The translations under genes and the position numbers were made by a program. A stretch of 12,905 nt of DNA from Bifidobacterium breve (GTDB lineage Bacteria > Actinomycetota > Acidimicrobiia > Acidimicrobiales > Ilumatobacteraceae): assembly GCA_945896935.1 (NCBI GenBank), contig CAMDER010000036.1:1-12905 (forward strand). Reading direction: 5' to 3'. Under the pieces are notes generated by a model, which worked only from the letters and a program-made list of their open reading frames with translations, was not told where the DNA came from and ran no database searches. Shown piece by piece: positions 1-7,457 of the stretch (position 1 is the first letter of the stretch; every line of letters starts with the position of its first letter).

Positions 1-306
1 CTTATCGACTTGCAGTATCACGATGTCGTTCGTAGTCGTGGTTTGTTTTACAAGATGCAGAGTCGTGGCTTAGTCGAGCGGGTGTGTACAGATGCTGACA
101 TTCTTGAAGCCATGGATGTCCCTCCACAGACGACTCGGGCTCGCCTGCGAGGCGAGTTCATCCGAGCCGCCAAAGAGAAGAAGCGTGATTACACAGTTGA
201 TTGGGTTCATCTCAAATTGAATGATCAGGCGCAAAGAACCGTTTTATGTAAAGACCCGTTCAAGAGTCGGGACGAACGCGTCGAAAAACTTATCGCATCG
301 CTCTGA
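1..306 (+). CDS. pafA: Pup ligase PafA, C-terminal end (5' truncated)
   Basis: PafA attaches the prokaryotic ubiquitin-like protein Pup to lysines of target proteins, using ATP, and so marks them for the actinobacterial proteasome. Only about the last 101 residues are present. The reading frame is open from base 1 (Leu-Ile-Asp-Leu-Gln-Tyr), so the TTG at 10 is an internal leucine codon and not a start. The family's C-terminal domain is recognisable: QYHDVVRSRGLFYKM near the beginning, the PPQTTRARLRGEF stretch, then VDWVHLKLNDQAQRTVLCKD and DPFKSRDERVEKLIASL at the end. The closely related deamidase Dop shares parts of this fold, but the LKLND...VLCKDPF ending matches PafA as I remember it from mycobacteria. 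The catalytic ATP-binding part lies outside the window. Stop is TGA at 304-306. The pafB and pafC genes that follow pafA in mycobacteria are absent here. Confidence 0.9.
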   Translation, partial: LIDLQYHDVVRSRGLFYKMQSRGLVERVCTDADILEAMDVPPQTTRARLRGEFIRAAKEKKRDYTVDWVHLKLNDQAQRTVLCKDPFKSRDERVEKLIASL

Positions 307-335
307 GGCGTCATGCTTGGGCGGTCCAGACGCTG

Positions 336-348
336 TACGGTTAAAGGT
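336..348 (+). promoter_or_regulatory. Possible -10 element with shared downstream motif, lepB
   Basis: TACGGT (336-341) fits the actinobacterial -10 pattern TANNNT and lies 9 bases before the lepB ATG. The 13 bases from 336 match, at 12 positions, the 13 bases just before the crotonase start on the minus strand (11010 down to 10998). No convincing -35 box is visible. Confidence 0.35.
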
Positions 349-350
349 TC

Positions 351-1001
351 ATGAGCGAAGGAATTGAAATCTCAGAGGACAGCGCATTGGCTGTGGCCGA
401 TGATGCTGAAACTGGCGAGGCCATTCGTGCTGATTTGAGTGAGAAGCAACGATCACAGATGCGGGCTGTTTGGGAATGGATTTTCGTTGTCGTGGTTGCT
501 ATTGGCGCGGCGATGTTGATTCGGCTGTTCTTGTTTCAGCAGTACTACATCGATGGACCAAGCATGCAGACCACCTTGATGCCCCAAGATCGCGTTCTAG
601 TCAACAAAATGTCTTACAAACTGCATGATATTCACCGCGGCGATGTGATCGTTTTCGATCGAGTCACTAACCAGGTCCAACACGATGATCTCATTAAGCG
701 AGTGTTGGGTTTGCCTGGTGAGACTTTAGAAATTCGCTCATGCATCGTGTATATCGATGGCGTACAAGTGGATGAGCCCTATTTGAACCCTGAACAAACT
801 TCGCAAATTGAACCCAGCGCGCGTTGTGGTTCGCACACAGATATGGCACCCATAGAGGTGCCAGAAGATATGGTTTTTGTTATGGGTGACAATCGCGTGC
901 AAAGCCTTGACAGTCGCGTCTTTGGGCCTATCGATACTGACAAAGTTCGTGGTCGGGCATTCGTGGTCATTTGGCCCGCAAGTGCGTGGGCCTGGCTCTA
1001 G
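351..1001 (+). CDS. lepB: Type I signal peptidase
   Basis: A membrane-bound serine protease that removes signal peptides from exported proteins on the outer face of the cytoplasmic membrane. The 216 residues contain an acidic cytoplasmic N-terminus (1-40), one membrane segment (about 42-63) and the S26 catalytic domain. The nucleophile is Ser71 in DGPSMQTTL, and the general base is Lys116 in DLIKRVLGLPGE. The box MGDNRVQSLDSRVFGPI spans about 178-194. Cys131 and Cys159 could form a disulfide outside the cell. ATG at 351 is preceded by AAAGG only 3 bases away, closer than usual for a ribosome binding site; a TACGGT hexamer at 336-341 suggests a near-leaderless transcript. The gene lies 44 bases after pafA and runs into the 3' end of the convergent phosphodiesterase gene. 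The gene position next to tatBC fits a role in export. Confidence 0.95.
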   Translation: MSEGIEISEDSALAVADDAETGEAIRADLSEKQRSQMRAVWEWIFVVVVAIGAAMLIRLFLFQQYYIDGPSMQTTLMPQDRVLVNKMSYKLHDIHRGDVIVFDRVTNQVQHDDLIKRVLGLPGETLEIRSCIVYIDGVQVDEPYLNPEQTSQIEPSARCGSHTDMAPIEVPEDMVFVMGDNRVQSLDSRVFGPIDTDKVRGRAFVVIWPASAWAWL

Positions 1002-1004
1002 CAC

Positions 1005-1718
1005 TTATACATTGCGGGTAAAGGCATCGATCATGCGATCGGTGTAATCGCTGAATACGCCATCAAGTCCCATGCGAATTCCATCATCGAGCACATAGCC
1101 CTGTTGCATATCCCAACCAAGGGCGTAACGATTAAAGCGATGGAACAAAGTCACTAGTCCACCATTCCAATCGGTGTGATGCATATTGATGCAGTCGACG
1201 CCGGATTCGTGTAGTTGAGCGGCGCGCCGTTCGGGGCCTTCTTTCAGGCGACTGAGGCGTGTTGAATCAACAAGTTTTGCTGCGGTGAGAGACCGCCAAC
1301 TAGCGACGACTTGCCACTTGTGATGGCAGAGCCAGAGTCGTGGTTCAAGTTCTGGTTTCACCAACCGAACGGCATCAAGAGTGGCGGGTAGGGCCGCGAG
1401 ATCTTTGACGTCCAATGAAAAATCAAAATCGCCGCTCACGGCATCAAGCATTGCTGCGACTGTCGGAATATGACTGGGCAGGTCTGCCTGTGCCATCTCT
1501 GAAATAGGGATTTTGCGCCCCCGGCGACGGACAATTCCATCGTGATCGAGAACGGCGATTCCATCTGAAGTGACCCAGACATCACTTTCAAGCCCGGTTG
1601 CGCCAAGACGTAGCGCTAGTTGAAAAGCCTCAATCGTGTTTTCGGGAGCGTAGGCCCGAGCTCCGCGGTGAGCGAAGGCAATCGGGGGGTCGATCAGAGA
1701 AGGAAGGCGTTGCTGCAC
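1005..1718 (-). CDS. Glycerophosphodiester phosphodiesterase family protein
   Basis: Probably hydrolyses glycerophosphodiesters, the deacylated phospholipids, to glycerol-3-phosphate and an alcohol, recycling phosphate and glycerol. The 237 residues are close to the usual bacterial length. The GDPD TIM-barrel signatures are present: FAHRGARAYAPENT (15-28, His17 and Arg18), the metal ligands Glu44 and Asp46 in GLESDVW, and His59 in LDHDG. The later SLDVK (101-105) stands where many relatives have a Glu-Lys pair, here with Asp in place of Glu. No signal peptide is seen, so a cytoplasmic UgpQ-like role is likelier than a secreted GlpQ. Start is GTG at 1718: the frame is closed by TGA at 1733-1731 and no other usual start lies between. 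Neither a ribosome binding site nor a TANNNT element stands before it. It converges on lepB with 3 bases between and diverges from tatB. Confidence 0.88.
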   Translation of the reverse strand: MQQRLPSLIDPPIAFAHRGARAYAPENTIEAFQLALRLGATGLESDVWVTSDGIAVLDHDGIVRRRGRKIPISEMAQADLPSHIPTVAAMLDAVSGDFDFSLDVKDLAALPATLDAVRLVKPELEPRLWLCHHKWQVVASWRSLTAAKLVDSTRLSRLKEGPERRAAQLHESGVDCINMHHTDWNGGLVTLFHRFNRYALGWDMQQGYVLDDGIRMGLDGVFSDYTDRMIDAFTRNV

Positions 1719-1779
1719 GAGATGATGATGTCATGGTCAAGGAATTCGAGCAAGTACTGCACAGCGGGGCTCTTTATCT

Positions 1780-1801
1780 CGAGTCTCGGTAATTAGACTC
1801 G
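1780..1801. promoter_or_regulatory. Perfect inverted repeat at the tatB promoter
   Basis: CGAGTCT (1780-1786) and AGACTCG (1795-1801) are exact reverse complements, 7 bases each, with an 8-base spacer. The right arm overlaps the proposed -10 hexamer TAGACT and ends 4 bases before the tatB GTG. It could be a repressor site or, if transcription starts further upstream, a leader hairpin. Confidence 0.45.
1794..1799 (+). promoter_or_regulatory. Proposed -10 element of a leaderless tatB transcript
   Basis: TAGACT fits TANNNT and is followed by exactly 6 bases and the GTG start, the spacing expected when transcription begins at the start codon. There is no Shine-Dalgarno-like sequence before this GTG. 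No clear -35 box is seen. Confidence 0.45.
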
Positions 1802-1805
1802 TCGT

Positions 1806-2114
1806 GTGTTCAACATGTCGGGTAGCGAGATCGTCGTCATCTTGTTGTTGGCGCTGATTGTTCTTGGTCCTGAAAAGCTTCCTGAGGCGATTCGCAAGTT
1901 TGGCCGGGTGTACAGCGAGATTCGAAAGGTGAGTAACGGATTTCAAAGTGAATTTAAAAGCGCTTTCGATGAGCCGATGAAAGAGCTCCGCGAGACTGCA
2001 CAGTTGACGCGTGATGCAGTTTTAAAACCCCTCAAGGATGAGCCCGAAACCAAAAAGCCTCCTGCAGCCACTGAAGCTGTTTCGCCGCCCGAGATCGAAG
2101 GTGATGACTCGTGA
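1806..2114 (+). CDS. tatB: Sec-independent translocase TatA/TatB-type protein, TatB-like
   Basis: A small component of the twin-arginine translocon, which exports folded proteins. The 102 residues show the family plan: a short N-terminus, a membrane helix (about 6-22), a Gly-Pro hinge in LVLGPEKLPEAIRKFGR (about 17-33), an amphipathic helix, then a long charged tail to 102 rich in Lys, Glu and Pro. GTG at 1806 is preferred over ATG at 1815, because it gives the MFN opening common in TatB and has a -10-like hexamer 6 bases upstream. The MFN opening, GPEKLPE and extended tail favour TatB over TatA, but the two are hard to separate by sequence; a single protein can serve both roles, and mycobacterial tatA lies in this same position. 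The stop overlaps the tatC start by 4 bases. Confidence 0.85.
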   Translation: MFNMSGSEIVVILLLALIVLGPEKLPEAIRKFGRVYSEIRKVSNGFQSEFKSAFDEPMKELRETAQLTRDAVLKPLKDEPETKKPPAATEAVSPPEIEGDDS

Positions 2115-2905
2115 AATTACCTTTTGGAAATAAGAATAAGGAAAAGAAAGGCGCATCTACTGAAGATGCCATGACTTTGACCGAACATTTGGCCGAATTG
2201 CGTTCGCGACTGATTCGAGCAGTGTTAGCCGTCGCCATCGGGATGATGGGTGTGCTGGCGTTTTATGAACCAGTTTTGAGATTCTTGCGTCAACCATATG
2301 ACAACGTTTGTCAACGACGTCCCGATCTTGTTTCAAACTGTGACTTCTATTCGCTCGGACCGCTTGAAGGATTCAATGCTCGTTTAAAGATTTCTCTGTA
2401 CGGTGGCGTGATCTTGGCTCTGCCAGTGGTGTTGTGGCAGATCTGGCGTTTTGTTGTTCCTGCAATGCACGCGAAAGAAAAGCGTTACGCAATTCCGTTT
2501 GTCTTTTCGTCAGTCGTGCTCTTTGTGCTCGGCGGCTTTTTCGCCTATTTCACGTTAGATAAGGGCCTTGAGTGGTTGATCTCGTGGTCGGGGAGCGATG
2601 TTCAACAGGCTTTCCAGATTTCAAAGTATGTGAGTTTCGTGGGACTCATGGTGGCGGCCTTCGGGATCGGTTTTGAATTCCCGGTGCTGTTGGTGTTCTT
2701 GCAACTAGTCGGTGTCTTGAAACCACGACAGTTAATTGAAGGTTGGCGAGTCGCCATTGTGGTCATTGTGGTGATTGCTGCGGTTATCACGCCATCGGGC
2801 GATCCCATCACTCTGGCGCTTTTGTCAGTTCCGTTGATTGTTTTCTATTTCATTTCCATCTTGATCGGTCATCTCGGAACGCGAAATCGTCCCGTTGACG
2901 CATAA
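2111..2905 (+). CDS. tatC: Sec-independent translocase subunit TatC
   Basis: The polytopic core subunit of the Tat translocon, which recognises the twin-arginine signal peptide together with TatB. The 264 residues begin with a basic cytoplasmic tail (1-20), longer than in many relatives. The conserved MTLTEHLAELRSRLIRA follows (about 21-37), then six hydrophobic segments, the first near 38-55. The loop after the first segment contains LGPLEGFNARLKISLYGG, where a conserved Glu and the phenylalanine of the family motif are seen. The fourth to sixth segments include GIGFEFPVLLVFLQLVGVL and AVITPSGDPITLALLSVPL, both typical. GTG at 2111 overlaps the tatB stop by 4 bases, which implies translational coupling, with GAAGG 9 bases upstream. 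helY begins 32 bases after the TAA at 2903-2905. Confidence 0.96.
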   Translation: MKLPFGNKNKEKKGASTEDAMTLTEHLAELRSRLIRAVLAVAIGMMGVLAFYEPVLRFLRQPYDNVCQRRPDLVSNCDFYSLGPLEGFNARLKISLYGGVILALPVVLWQIWRFVVPAMHAKEKRYAIPFVFSSVVLFVLGGFFAYFTLDKGLEWLISWSGSDVQQAFQISKYVSFVGLMVAAFGIGFEFPVLLVFLQLVGVLKPRQLIEGWRVAIVVIVVIAAVITPSGDPITLALLSVPLIVFYFISILIGHLGTRNRPVDA

Positions 2906-2937
2906 GACACTGTTCAACGAGTCCCACGAGGCAGACT

Positions 2938-5544
2938 GTGAATGTGCGGAATGACCGGCCGGCGCTGATCGCCCACTACAACTTCCCCCTTGATCGTTTT
3001 CAGATTGAGGCGATGGATGTGCTTGATGCTGGTGAATCTGTTTTGGTGGCTGCCCCAACTGGCAGCGGTAAGACTGTGGTGGCCGAGTACGGAATTTCGT
3101 GTGCGCTGGCCGATGGTAAGCGGGCCTTTTATACCGCCCCAATCAAAGCTTTATCGAATCAGAAATATAACGATCTTGTTGAGTTGTACGGACGGGACAA
3201 AATCGGACTTCTCACCGGTGATAACGCGGTGAACGGAGAAGCCCCGATCGTAGTCATGACGACAGAAGTTTTGCGCAACATGATTTACGCGCGGTCTCGA
3301 GCTCTAGACGATCTGGCTGTGGTGGTGCTCGATGAGGTGCACTTCATTCAAGATACTTTTCGTGGTCCAGTTTGGGAAGAAGTGATTATCCATCTGCCTC
3401 GCCGGGTGAAGTTGGTGTGTCTATCAGCCACGGTGAGTAACGCCAATGAGGTTGCCGACTGGATCAGTACCGTTCGTGGTCCGACAAAGTTTGTCGTTGA
3501 AGAAAAGCGTCCAGTTGAACTTGAGAATCTGTACATGGTCGGGGACAAAACTGCACAACGCGAGCATCTCTTTCCGACGCTGGTTTCTGGTCGACCAAAT
3601 CCTGAGGCAGCGCGTCTCGAAGAACAGATTCGAAAAGTGGGTGGTCGGAGCCAGGTTAAAGGCCGACCACGGCGAGCGTTATATACGCCGAGTCGTCTTG
3701 AAGTTGTTGATCGCTTGAATGAGGAAGGTCTACTCCCAGCAATATTTTTCATCTTCAGTAGAAACGGTTGCAACGAAGCGGCGCAATCGTGTCTGAAACA
3801 AGGTTTACGTTTGACATCGCCGGACGAACGTCGTCGCATCCAAGAAATTGTTGCGAGCCGTTTGGGCGATATTGACGAAGATGATCTTGATGTCTTGGGG
3901 TATCCGCTATTTGTCGCTCAATTGGAGGCTGGCATTGCGGCTCACCACGCTGGATTGGTACCGCCGTTTAAAGAAACAGTTGAAGCCTGTTTTGTCGAAG
4001 GTCTGGTCAAGATTGTTTTTGCTACCGAAACCTTGGCGGTTGGTATCAACATGCCGGCCCGTTCAGTAGTGATTGAAAAATTATCAAAGTTCACCGGTGA
4101 ACATCACGAATTTTTGACGGCTGGTGAATTTACACAGCTGACTGGACGGGCGGGTCGCCGTGGTTTGGACGACAAGGGACATGCGGTTGTCTTGTGGAAT
4201 CCTTTTGTGACTTTTGATCAAGTTGCTGCGCTGGCGAGTTCGCGTACGTTCAGGTTGACCTCGTCGTTTCGACCGACCTACAACATGGCGGTCAACTTGG
4301 TTCGCTCGTACTCGAGCGAAGAAGCACGCCACTTGTTAAATCTTTCCTTCGCCCAATATCAAGCCGATCGTGATGTCGTCAAGATTGAAACTCGACTTGA
4401 CCGTCGCTTAGAACAATTGTCAGAACTTCGTCTTGCGGCAGAAAGTCCATTTGGAGATATCCATGACTATCGAGCGCGACTTGAAGGAACATTGGGAATT
4501 CGAAGTGAGAGTTCTATTGAGTTCGCAATGGCTCGGCTGCGGCCAGGCTCGGTCATTTACGTTGACAATGGTAAAACTCCAGGTCGCGCAGTTGTTTTGT
4601 CGACTGCGAACCGTTCTGGAGGTGTGAAACTCACTGTTTTGACGGCGAAGCGGGCGACCCTGAATCTCTCGTCGCGAGATTTTCATGAGCCACCGCGAGC
4701 ACTTGGTCTGATTGAACTTCCTGAACCATTTGCTCCGACGCAACCCGATTTTCAAAAGGTCGTCATTACTCGATTGCATCAAGCCCGTGAAGTTGCGAGT
4801 GAATGGAGTTCGCCCGAACCAGGTCGACAGGCAGTGCATCAAGTTGAAGATGACCCTGACTTGCGCGACCGCTTGAAGGCAGCAGCTCAAGCCGATCGTG
4901 TTGCTCGCGACGTTGACCAACTGCGAGAACAAGTGCGCGGCAAAGGAAACTCAGTTGCCCGCAAATTTGAACGGGTGTTGCGCATTCTTCAGGACTGGGA
5001 CTATGTCTCGGGTTGGTCTTTAACAGAAAAAGGCGAGGTGCTCGCTCGTACTTTCCATGAGAGCGATCTATTGGTCGCTGACTGCCTCGACCGCGGTTAT
5101 CTTGATGACTTAGATCCGGCGTCGTTGGCGGCCTTGGTCTCGGTATTCGTATACGAACATCGTTCGAGCGAAGCACCTCCGGCTCCTTGGTTTCCATCAG
5201 CAGAGGTTCGCAAAAAATGGCGTCGCATTGAATCGGTGAGCCGAGAGTTGCAAGCAACTGAAGAGGCCGCATCTTTAAATCAACATCGAGCACCCGATCC
5301 CACTTATATTGCAATCGCTTATGCATGGGCTGCTGGTGAGGGTTTTGCCGAAGTCGTCGAAGCTGAAGAATTATCTGGCGGAGATTTCGTGCGCACGATG
5401 AAGCAACTCATTGACCTCTTGCGGCAGATCGGGACCATGGCTCCCGTTCCGCAAACGCGCCGCAATGCTGAAGCCGCCGCCGACTTATTGATGCGGGGAG
5501 TTGTGGCTGCGTCAACGTCGGTGCCCGGAGATATTTCATCGTGA
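2938..5544 (+). CDS. helY: DEVH-box superfamily 2 helicase, HelY / Ski2-Mtr4 type
   Basis: An ATP-dependent helicase of the Ski2-like group, probably acting on RNA in processing or decay; the bacterial substrate is not established by this sequence. The 868 residues are close to mycobacterial HelY. Motifs in order: Q-like NFPLDRFQIEA (15-25), Walker A APTGSGKT (39-46), TAPIKALSNQK (66-76), TTEVLRNM (108-115), the DEVH box (132-135), SAT (163-165), HHAGL (336-340), the motif V region ATETLAVGINMPAR (362-375) and motif VI QLTGRAGRRG (400-409). The C-terminal half (about 450-868) carries the long helical region of the family. GTG at 2938 has CGAGG 6 bases upstream. The order tat genes then helY matches mycobacteria, which supports the symbol. 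The next gene follows after 19 bases. Confidence 0.92.
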   Translation: MNVRNDRPALIAHYNFPLDRFQIEAMDVLDAGESVLVAAPTGSGKTVVAEYGISCALADGKRAFYTAPIKALSNQKYNDLVELYGRDKIGLLTGDNAVNGEAPIVVMTTEVLRNMIYARSRALDDLAVVVLDEVHFIQDTFRGPVWEEVIIHLPRRVKLVCLSATVSNANEVADWISTVRGPTKFVVEEKRPVELENLYMVGDKTAQREHLFPTLVSGRPNPEAARLEEQIRKVGGRSQVKGRPRRALYTPSRLEVVDRLNEEGLLPAIFFIFSRNGCNEAAQSCLKQGLRLTSPDERRRIQEIVASRLGDIDEDDLDVLGYPLFVAQLEAGIAAHHAGLVPPFKETVEACFVEGLVKIVFATETLAVGINMPARSVVIEKLSKFTGEHHEFLTAGEFTQLTGRAGRRGLDDKGHAVVLWNPFVTFDQVAALASSRTFRLTSSFRPTYNMAVNLVRSYSSEEARHLLNLSFAQYQADRDVVKIETRLDRRLEQLSELRLAAESPFGDIHDYRARLEGTLGIRSESSIEFAMARLRPGSVIYVDNGKTPGRAVVLSTANRSGGVKLTVLTAKRATLNLSSRDFHEPPRALGLIELPEPFAPTQPDFQKVVITRLHQAREVASEWSSPEPGRQAVHQVEDDPDLRDRLKAAAQADRVARDVDQLREQVRGKGNSVARKFERVLRILQDWDYVSGWSLTEKGEVLARTFHESDLLVADCLDRGYLDDLDPASLAALVSVFVYEHRSSEAPPAPWFPSAEVRKKWRRIESVSRELQATEEAASLNQHRAPDPTYIAIAYAWAAGEGFAEVVEAEELSGGDFVRTMKQLIDLLRQIGTMAPVPQTRRNAEAAADLLMRGVVAASTSVPGDISS

Positions 5545-5563
5545 GATCTGACGGAGAAATTTC

Positions 5564-6196
5564 ATGGTGATTAAGAACGGCCAGGAGTGGGGTAGCGAAG
5601 CACCGGCACCACAAGGGCTGTGTCTCGCGTCGTCTGATAGTGAGTTGGCAGCCTGTATCGGCGAAGGACATCGCAATGTCGTCGTCACTGGGGGCGATAT
5701 GTGGCGCACTGTTGGTGCTCAGAGTCGAACAGTTGTCGCTGGCGATTCTGCGATGTGTTTGCCCATCGACGTCATGAAAGTTGAACTTCGACTTGATGAC
5801 GAATCACTAGTGTCAAAAATTGCGGTATCAACTGTCGTCTTGAGGTCTCCAAATATCAAGGGTGGCTGGCTACGTGGATCTTTGACTATCGCGGCCAATG
5901 CTCAATTCCTGGGTCATTGGGATGTCGCGCCTCGCGGTCATCCCAATGATGGTCGAGTTGAGATCACTCAAGTGGATGAAGCCATGGGTCTGCGACAACG
6001 GCTGACGGCGCGGGCGCGATTGAGCACCGGATCTCATCTTCCTCACCCATTGATTCAGACGAAGTCGGTCAAGAATTTTGTCTGGGAAGATGAAGGTCGA
6101 TCGCCACAGGTTGTGTGGATTGATCGTCAACTCATTGGTCGAGTGAGAAGCCTGAGCATCGAAGTGTGTAACGATCAAGCATTTTTGTGGATGTAA
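5564..6196 (+). CDS. Unknown protein resembling a degenerate diacylglycerol/lipid kinase
   Basis: I do not recognise this as a named family. The 210 residues show similarity of pattern to YegS-type lipid kinases. VVVTGGDMWRTVG (39-51) recalls the kinase GGDGT nucleotide-binding loop, but the GT part is missing. The stretch LTIAANAQFLGHWDVAPRGH and the following PNDGRVEIT (about 107-135), followed by a helix-like segment and STGSHLPHPL (154-163), recall the C-terminal beta-sandwich of those kinases, where a phrase like A-x-x-x-DG is followed by a G-x-H motif. The N-terminal Rossmann-like half is much shorter than in an active kinase, so catalysis looks unlikely; a binding role is possible. No membrane segment or signal peptide is seen. 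ATG at 5564 has GGAG 7 bases upstream. It sits in the helY operon, 9 bases before the M20D gene. The homology is a proposal from reading only. Confidence 0.72.
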   Translation: MVIKNGQEWGSEAPAPQGLCLASSDSELAACIGEGHRNVVVTGGDMWRTVGAQSRTVVAGDSAMCLPIDVMKVELRLDDESLVSKIAVSTVVLRSPNIKGGWLRGSLTIAANAQFLGHWDVAPRGHPNDGRVEITQVDEAMGLRQRLTARARLSTGSHLPHPLIQTKSVKNFVWEDEGRSPQVVWIDRQLIGRVRSLSIEVCNDQAFLWM

Positions 6197-6205
6197 GGTT
6201 TTAAA

Positions 6206-7405
6206 ATGAGTGCAGCAAACCAGCAGATCATTGATGCAGTCGACAATCTCGCTGATCGATTAATTGCGGTCAGTCACGATATTCATGCTCATCCCGAACT
6301 GAATTATGCCGAACACTACGCTCACGATCTTTTAACTGGGGTGCTTGCCGAATACGGACTTGATGTCACGCCGCACGCGTACGGGGTCGATACTGCTTTT
6401 GAAGCAGTCGTCGGCGACCCCGATGCTCCCGAGGTTTTGGTGTTGTTGGAATACGATGCCCTGCCGGGCATAGGACACGGTTGCGGACATAATGTCATCG
6501 CCGCGGCTGGCCTTGGAGCAGGTCTCGTTGTTGCCTCTATGGCGCGTGATCTTGGTGGTCGTGTTCGTATTCTTGGTACTCCTGCCGAAGAAGGTGGCGG
6601 AGGAAAAATTGCGATGGCACGAAACGGAGCATTTTCATCTGGTGTTGCGGCCATGATGATTCACCCAGCAGACGCTGATCTCATCAAAATGGATTCGATC
6701 GCGGTCCATACTGTTGACGTCACATATGAGGGTAAAGCGGCGCATGCTGCAGCCGCTCCGTGGGAAGGCAGAAATGCGCTAGATGCGGCTGTTCTTGGGT
6801 ACATGAATGTTGCTGCTTTACGTCAACACATTCGCCCGACTGAACGTATTCATGGCATCATCACCGAAGGGGGCGAGAAGCCGAACATTGTTCCTCGTCG
6901 CGCTGCTGCCACTTGGTATGTTCGTTCCAACACGATTTCAACATTGCAGCCTTTGAAGCAACGAGTGCTCGATTGTCTTGAGGGTGCGACGAGCGCGTGT
7001 GGATGTGCGATGTCAGCGACATGGGACGATCACACTTATGCCGATGTCCGTGACAACATGGCAGTTGTCAATTCATATGTGCACAACATGGAATCACTCG
7101 GACGTTTAGTTCGTGACCCCCGATCCGATGGTCGGGCCGTCATGGGGTCGACAGATATGGGCAATGTGTCGTACTTGTTACCAGCGATTCACCCAATGGT
7201 CAAAGTTGCTCCCGATGGGGTCGCAATTCATACGGAGGATTTCGCTCATTACGCCGGATCAGAAAGCGGAGATGAGGGAGTTCTCGTTGGGGCCAAGGCG
7301 ATGGCGATGACCGTGGTTGATCTTTGGACCAACGCCGAATTGCGGGCACAAGCGCACGAGGAGTTTTCACTAGTTTCATCTGAAGTGGACGTTTTGGGAT
7401 ACTGA
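6206..7405 (+). CDS. M20D-family amidohydrolase
   Basis: A metal-dependent amidohydrolase of the M20D group, which includes AbgB (p-aminobenzoyl-glutamate hydrolase), indole-acetyl-amino-acid hydrolases and PM20D2 dipeptidases. The 399 residues fit the family length. Features in order: DIHAHPELNYAEH (25-37), LLEYDALPGIGHGCGHN (80-96) with metal ligands Cys93 and His95, GTPAEEGGGGK (124-134) with Glu128 and Glu129, MMIHP (150-154) with His153, the lid-domain VDVTYEGKAAHAAAAPWEGR that marks M20D, and near the C-terminus VAIHTEDFAHYA with another likely metal-binding His. The EYDALPGIGHGCGHN wording is closest to the PM20D2/AbgB side, so a dipeptide or acylated amino acid substrate is likely but cannot be fixed. 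ATG at 6206 follows the previous stop by 9 bases. The bases between contain both AAGG and a TANNNT hexamer (6194-6199). Confidence 0.9.
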   Translation: MSAANQQIIDAVDNLADRLIAVSHDIHAHPELNYAEHYAHDLLTGVLAEYGLDVTPHAYGVDTAFEAVVGDPDAPEVLVLLEYDALPGIGHGCGHNVIAAAGLGAGLVVASMARDLGGRVRILGTPAEEGGGGKIAMARNGAFSSGVAAMMIHPADADLIKMDSIAVHTVDVTYEGKAAHAAAAPWEGRNALDAAVLGYMNVAALRQHIRPTERIHGIITEGGEKPNIVPRRAAATWYVRSNTISTLQPLKQRVLDCLEGATSACGCAMSATWDDHTYADVRDNMAVVNSYVHNMESLGRLVRDPRSDGRAVMGSTDMGNVSYLLPAIHPMVKVAPDGVAIHTEDFAHYAGSESGDEGVLVGAKAMAMTVVDLWTNAELRAQAHEEFSLVSSEVDVLGY

Positions 7406-7443
7406 AAGTCCGACCATTCCACCCTCGGCACCGTTTGACCAAC

Positions 7444-7449
7444 TAGCGT
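7444..7449 (+). promoter_or_regulatory. Proposed -10 element before the ThyX-like gene
   Basis: TAGCGT fits TANNNT and lies 8 bases before the GTG at 7458. The 52-base gap after the M20D gene holds no Shine-Dalgarno-like sequence near the start, so this fits a leaderless or nearly leaderless transcript. TTGACC at 7435-7440 is too close to serve as its -35 box. Confidence 0.4.
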
Positions 7450-7457
7450 GAAAAGCT

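Noticed and set aside
10..12. TTG at position 10 as the start of a small 98-residue gene
   Set aside because: The frame is open to base 1 and the upstream codons continue the PafA alignment, so it is the truncated end of a long gene.
308..333. GCGTC/GACGC inverted repeat after pafA as a terminator
   Set aside because: Only 5 base pairs with a 16-base loop and no T run; too weak to call.
4420..5326. Two long minus-strand frames inside the helicase gene
   Set aside because: They lie opposite the conserved helicase and show no domain pattern.
7435..7440. TTGACC as a -35 box for the ThyX-like gene
   Set aside because: Only 3 bases separate it from the -10-like TAGCGT, and there is no room for another -10 element before the start codon.
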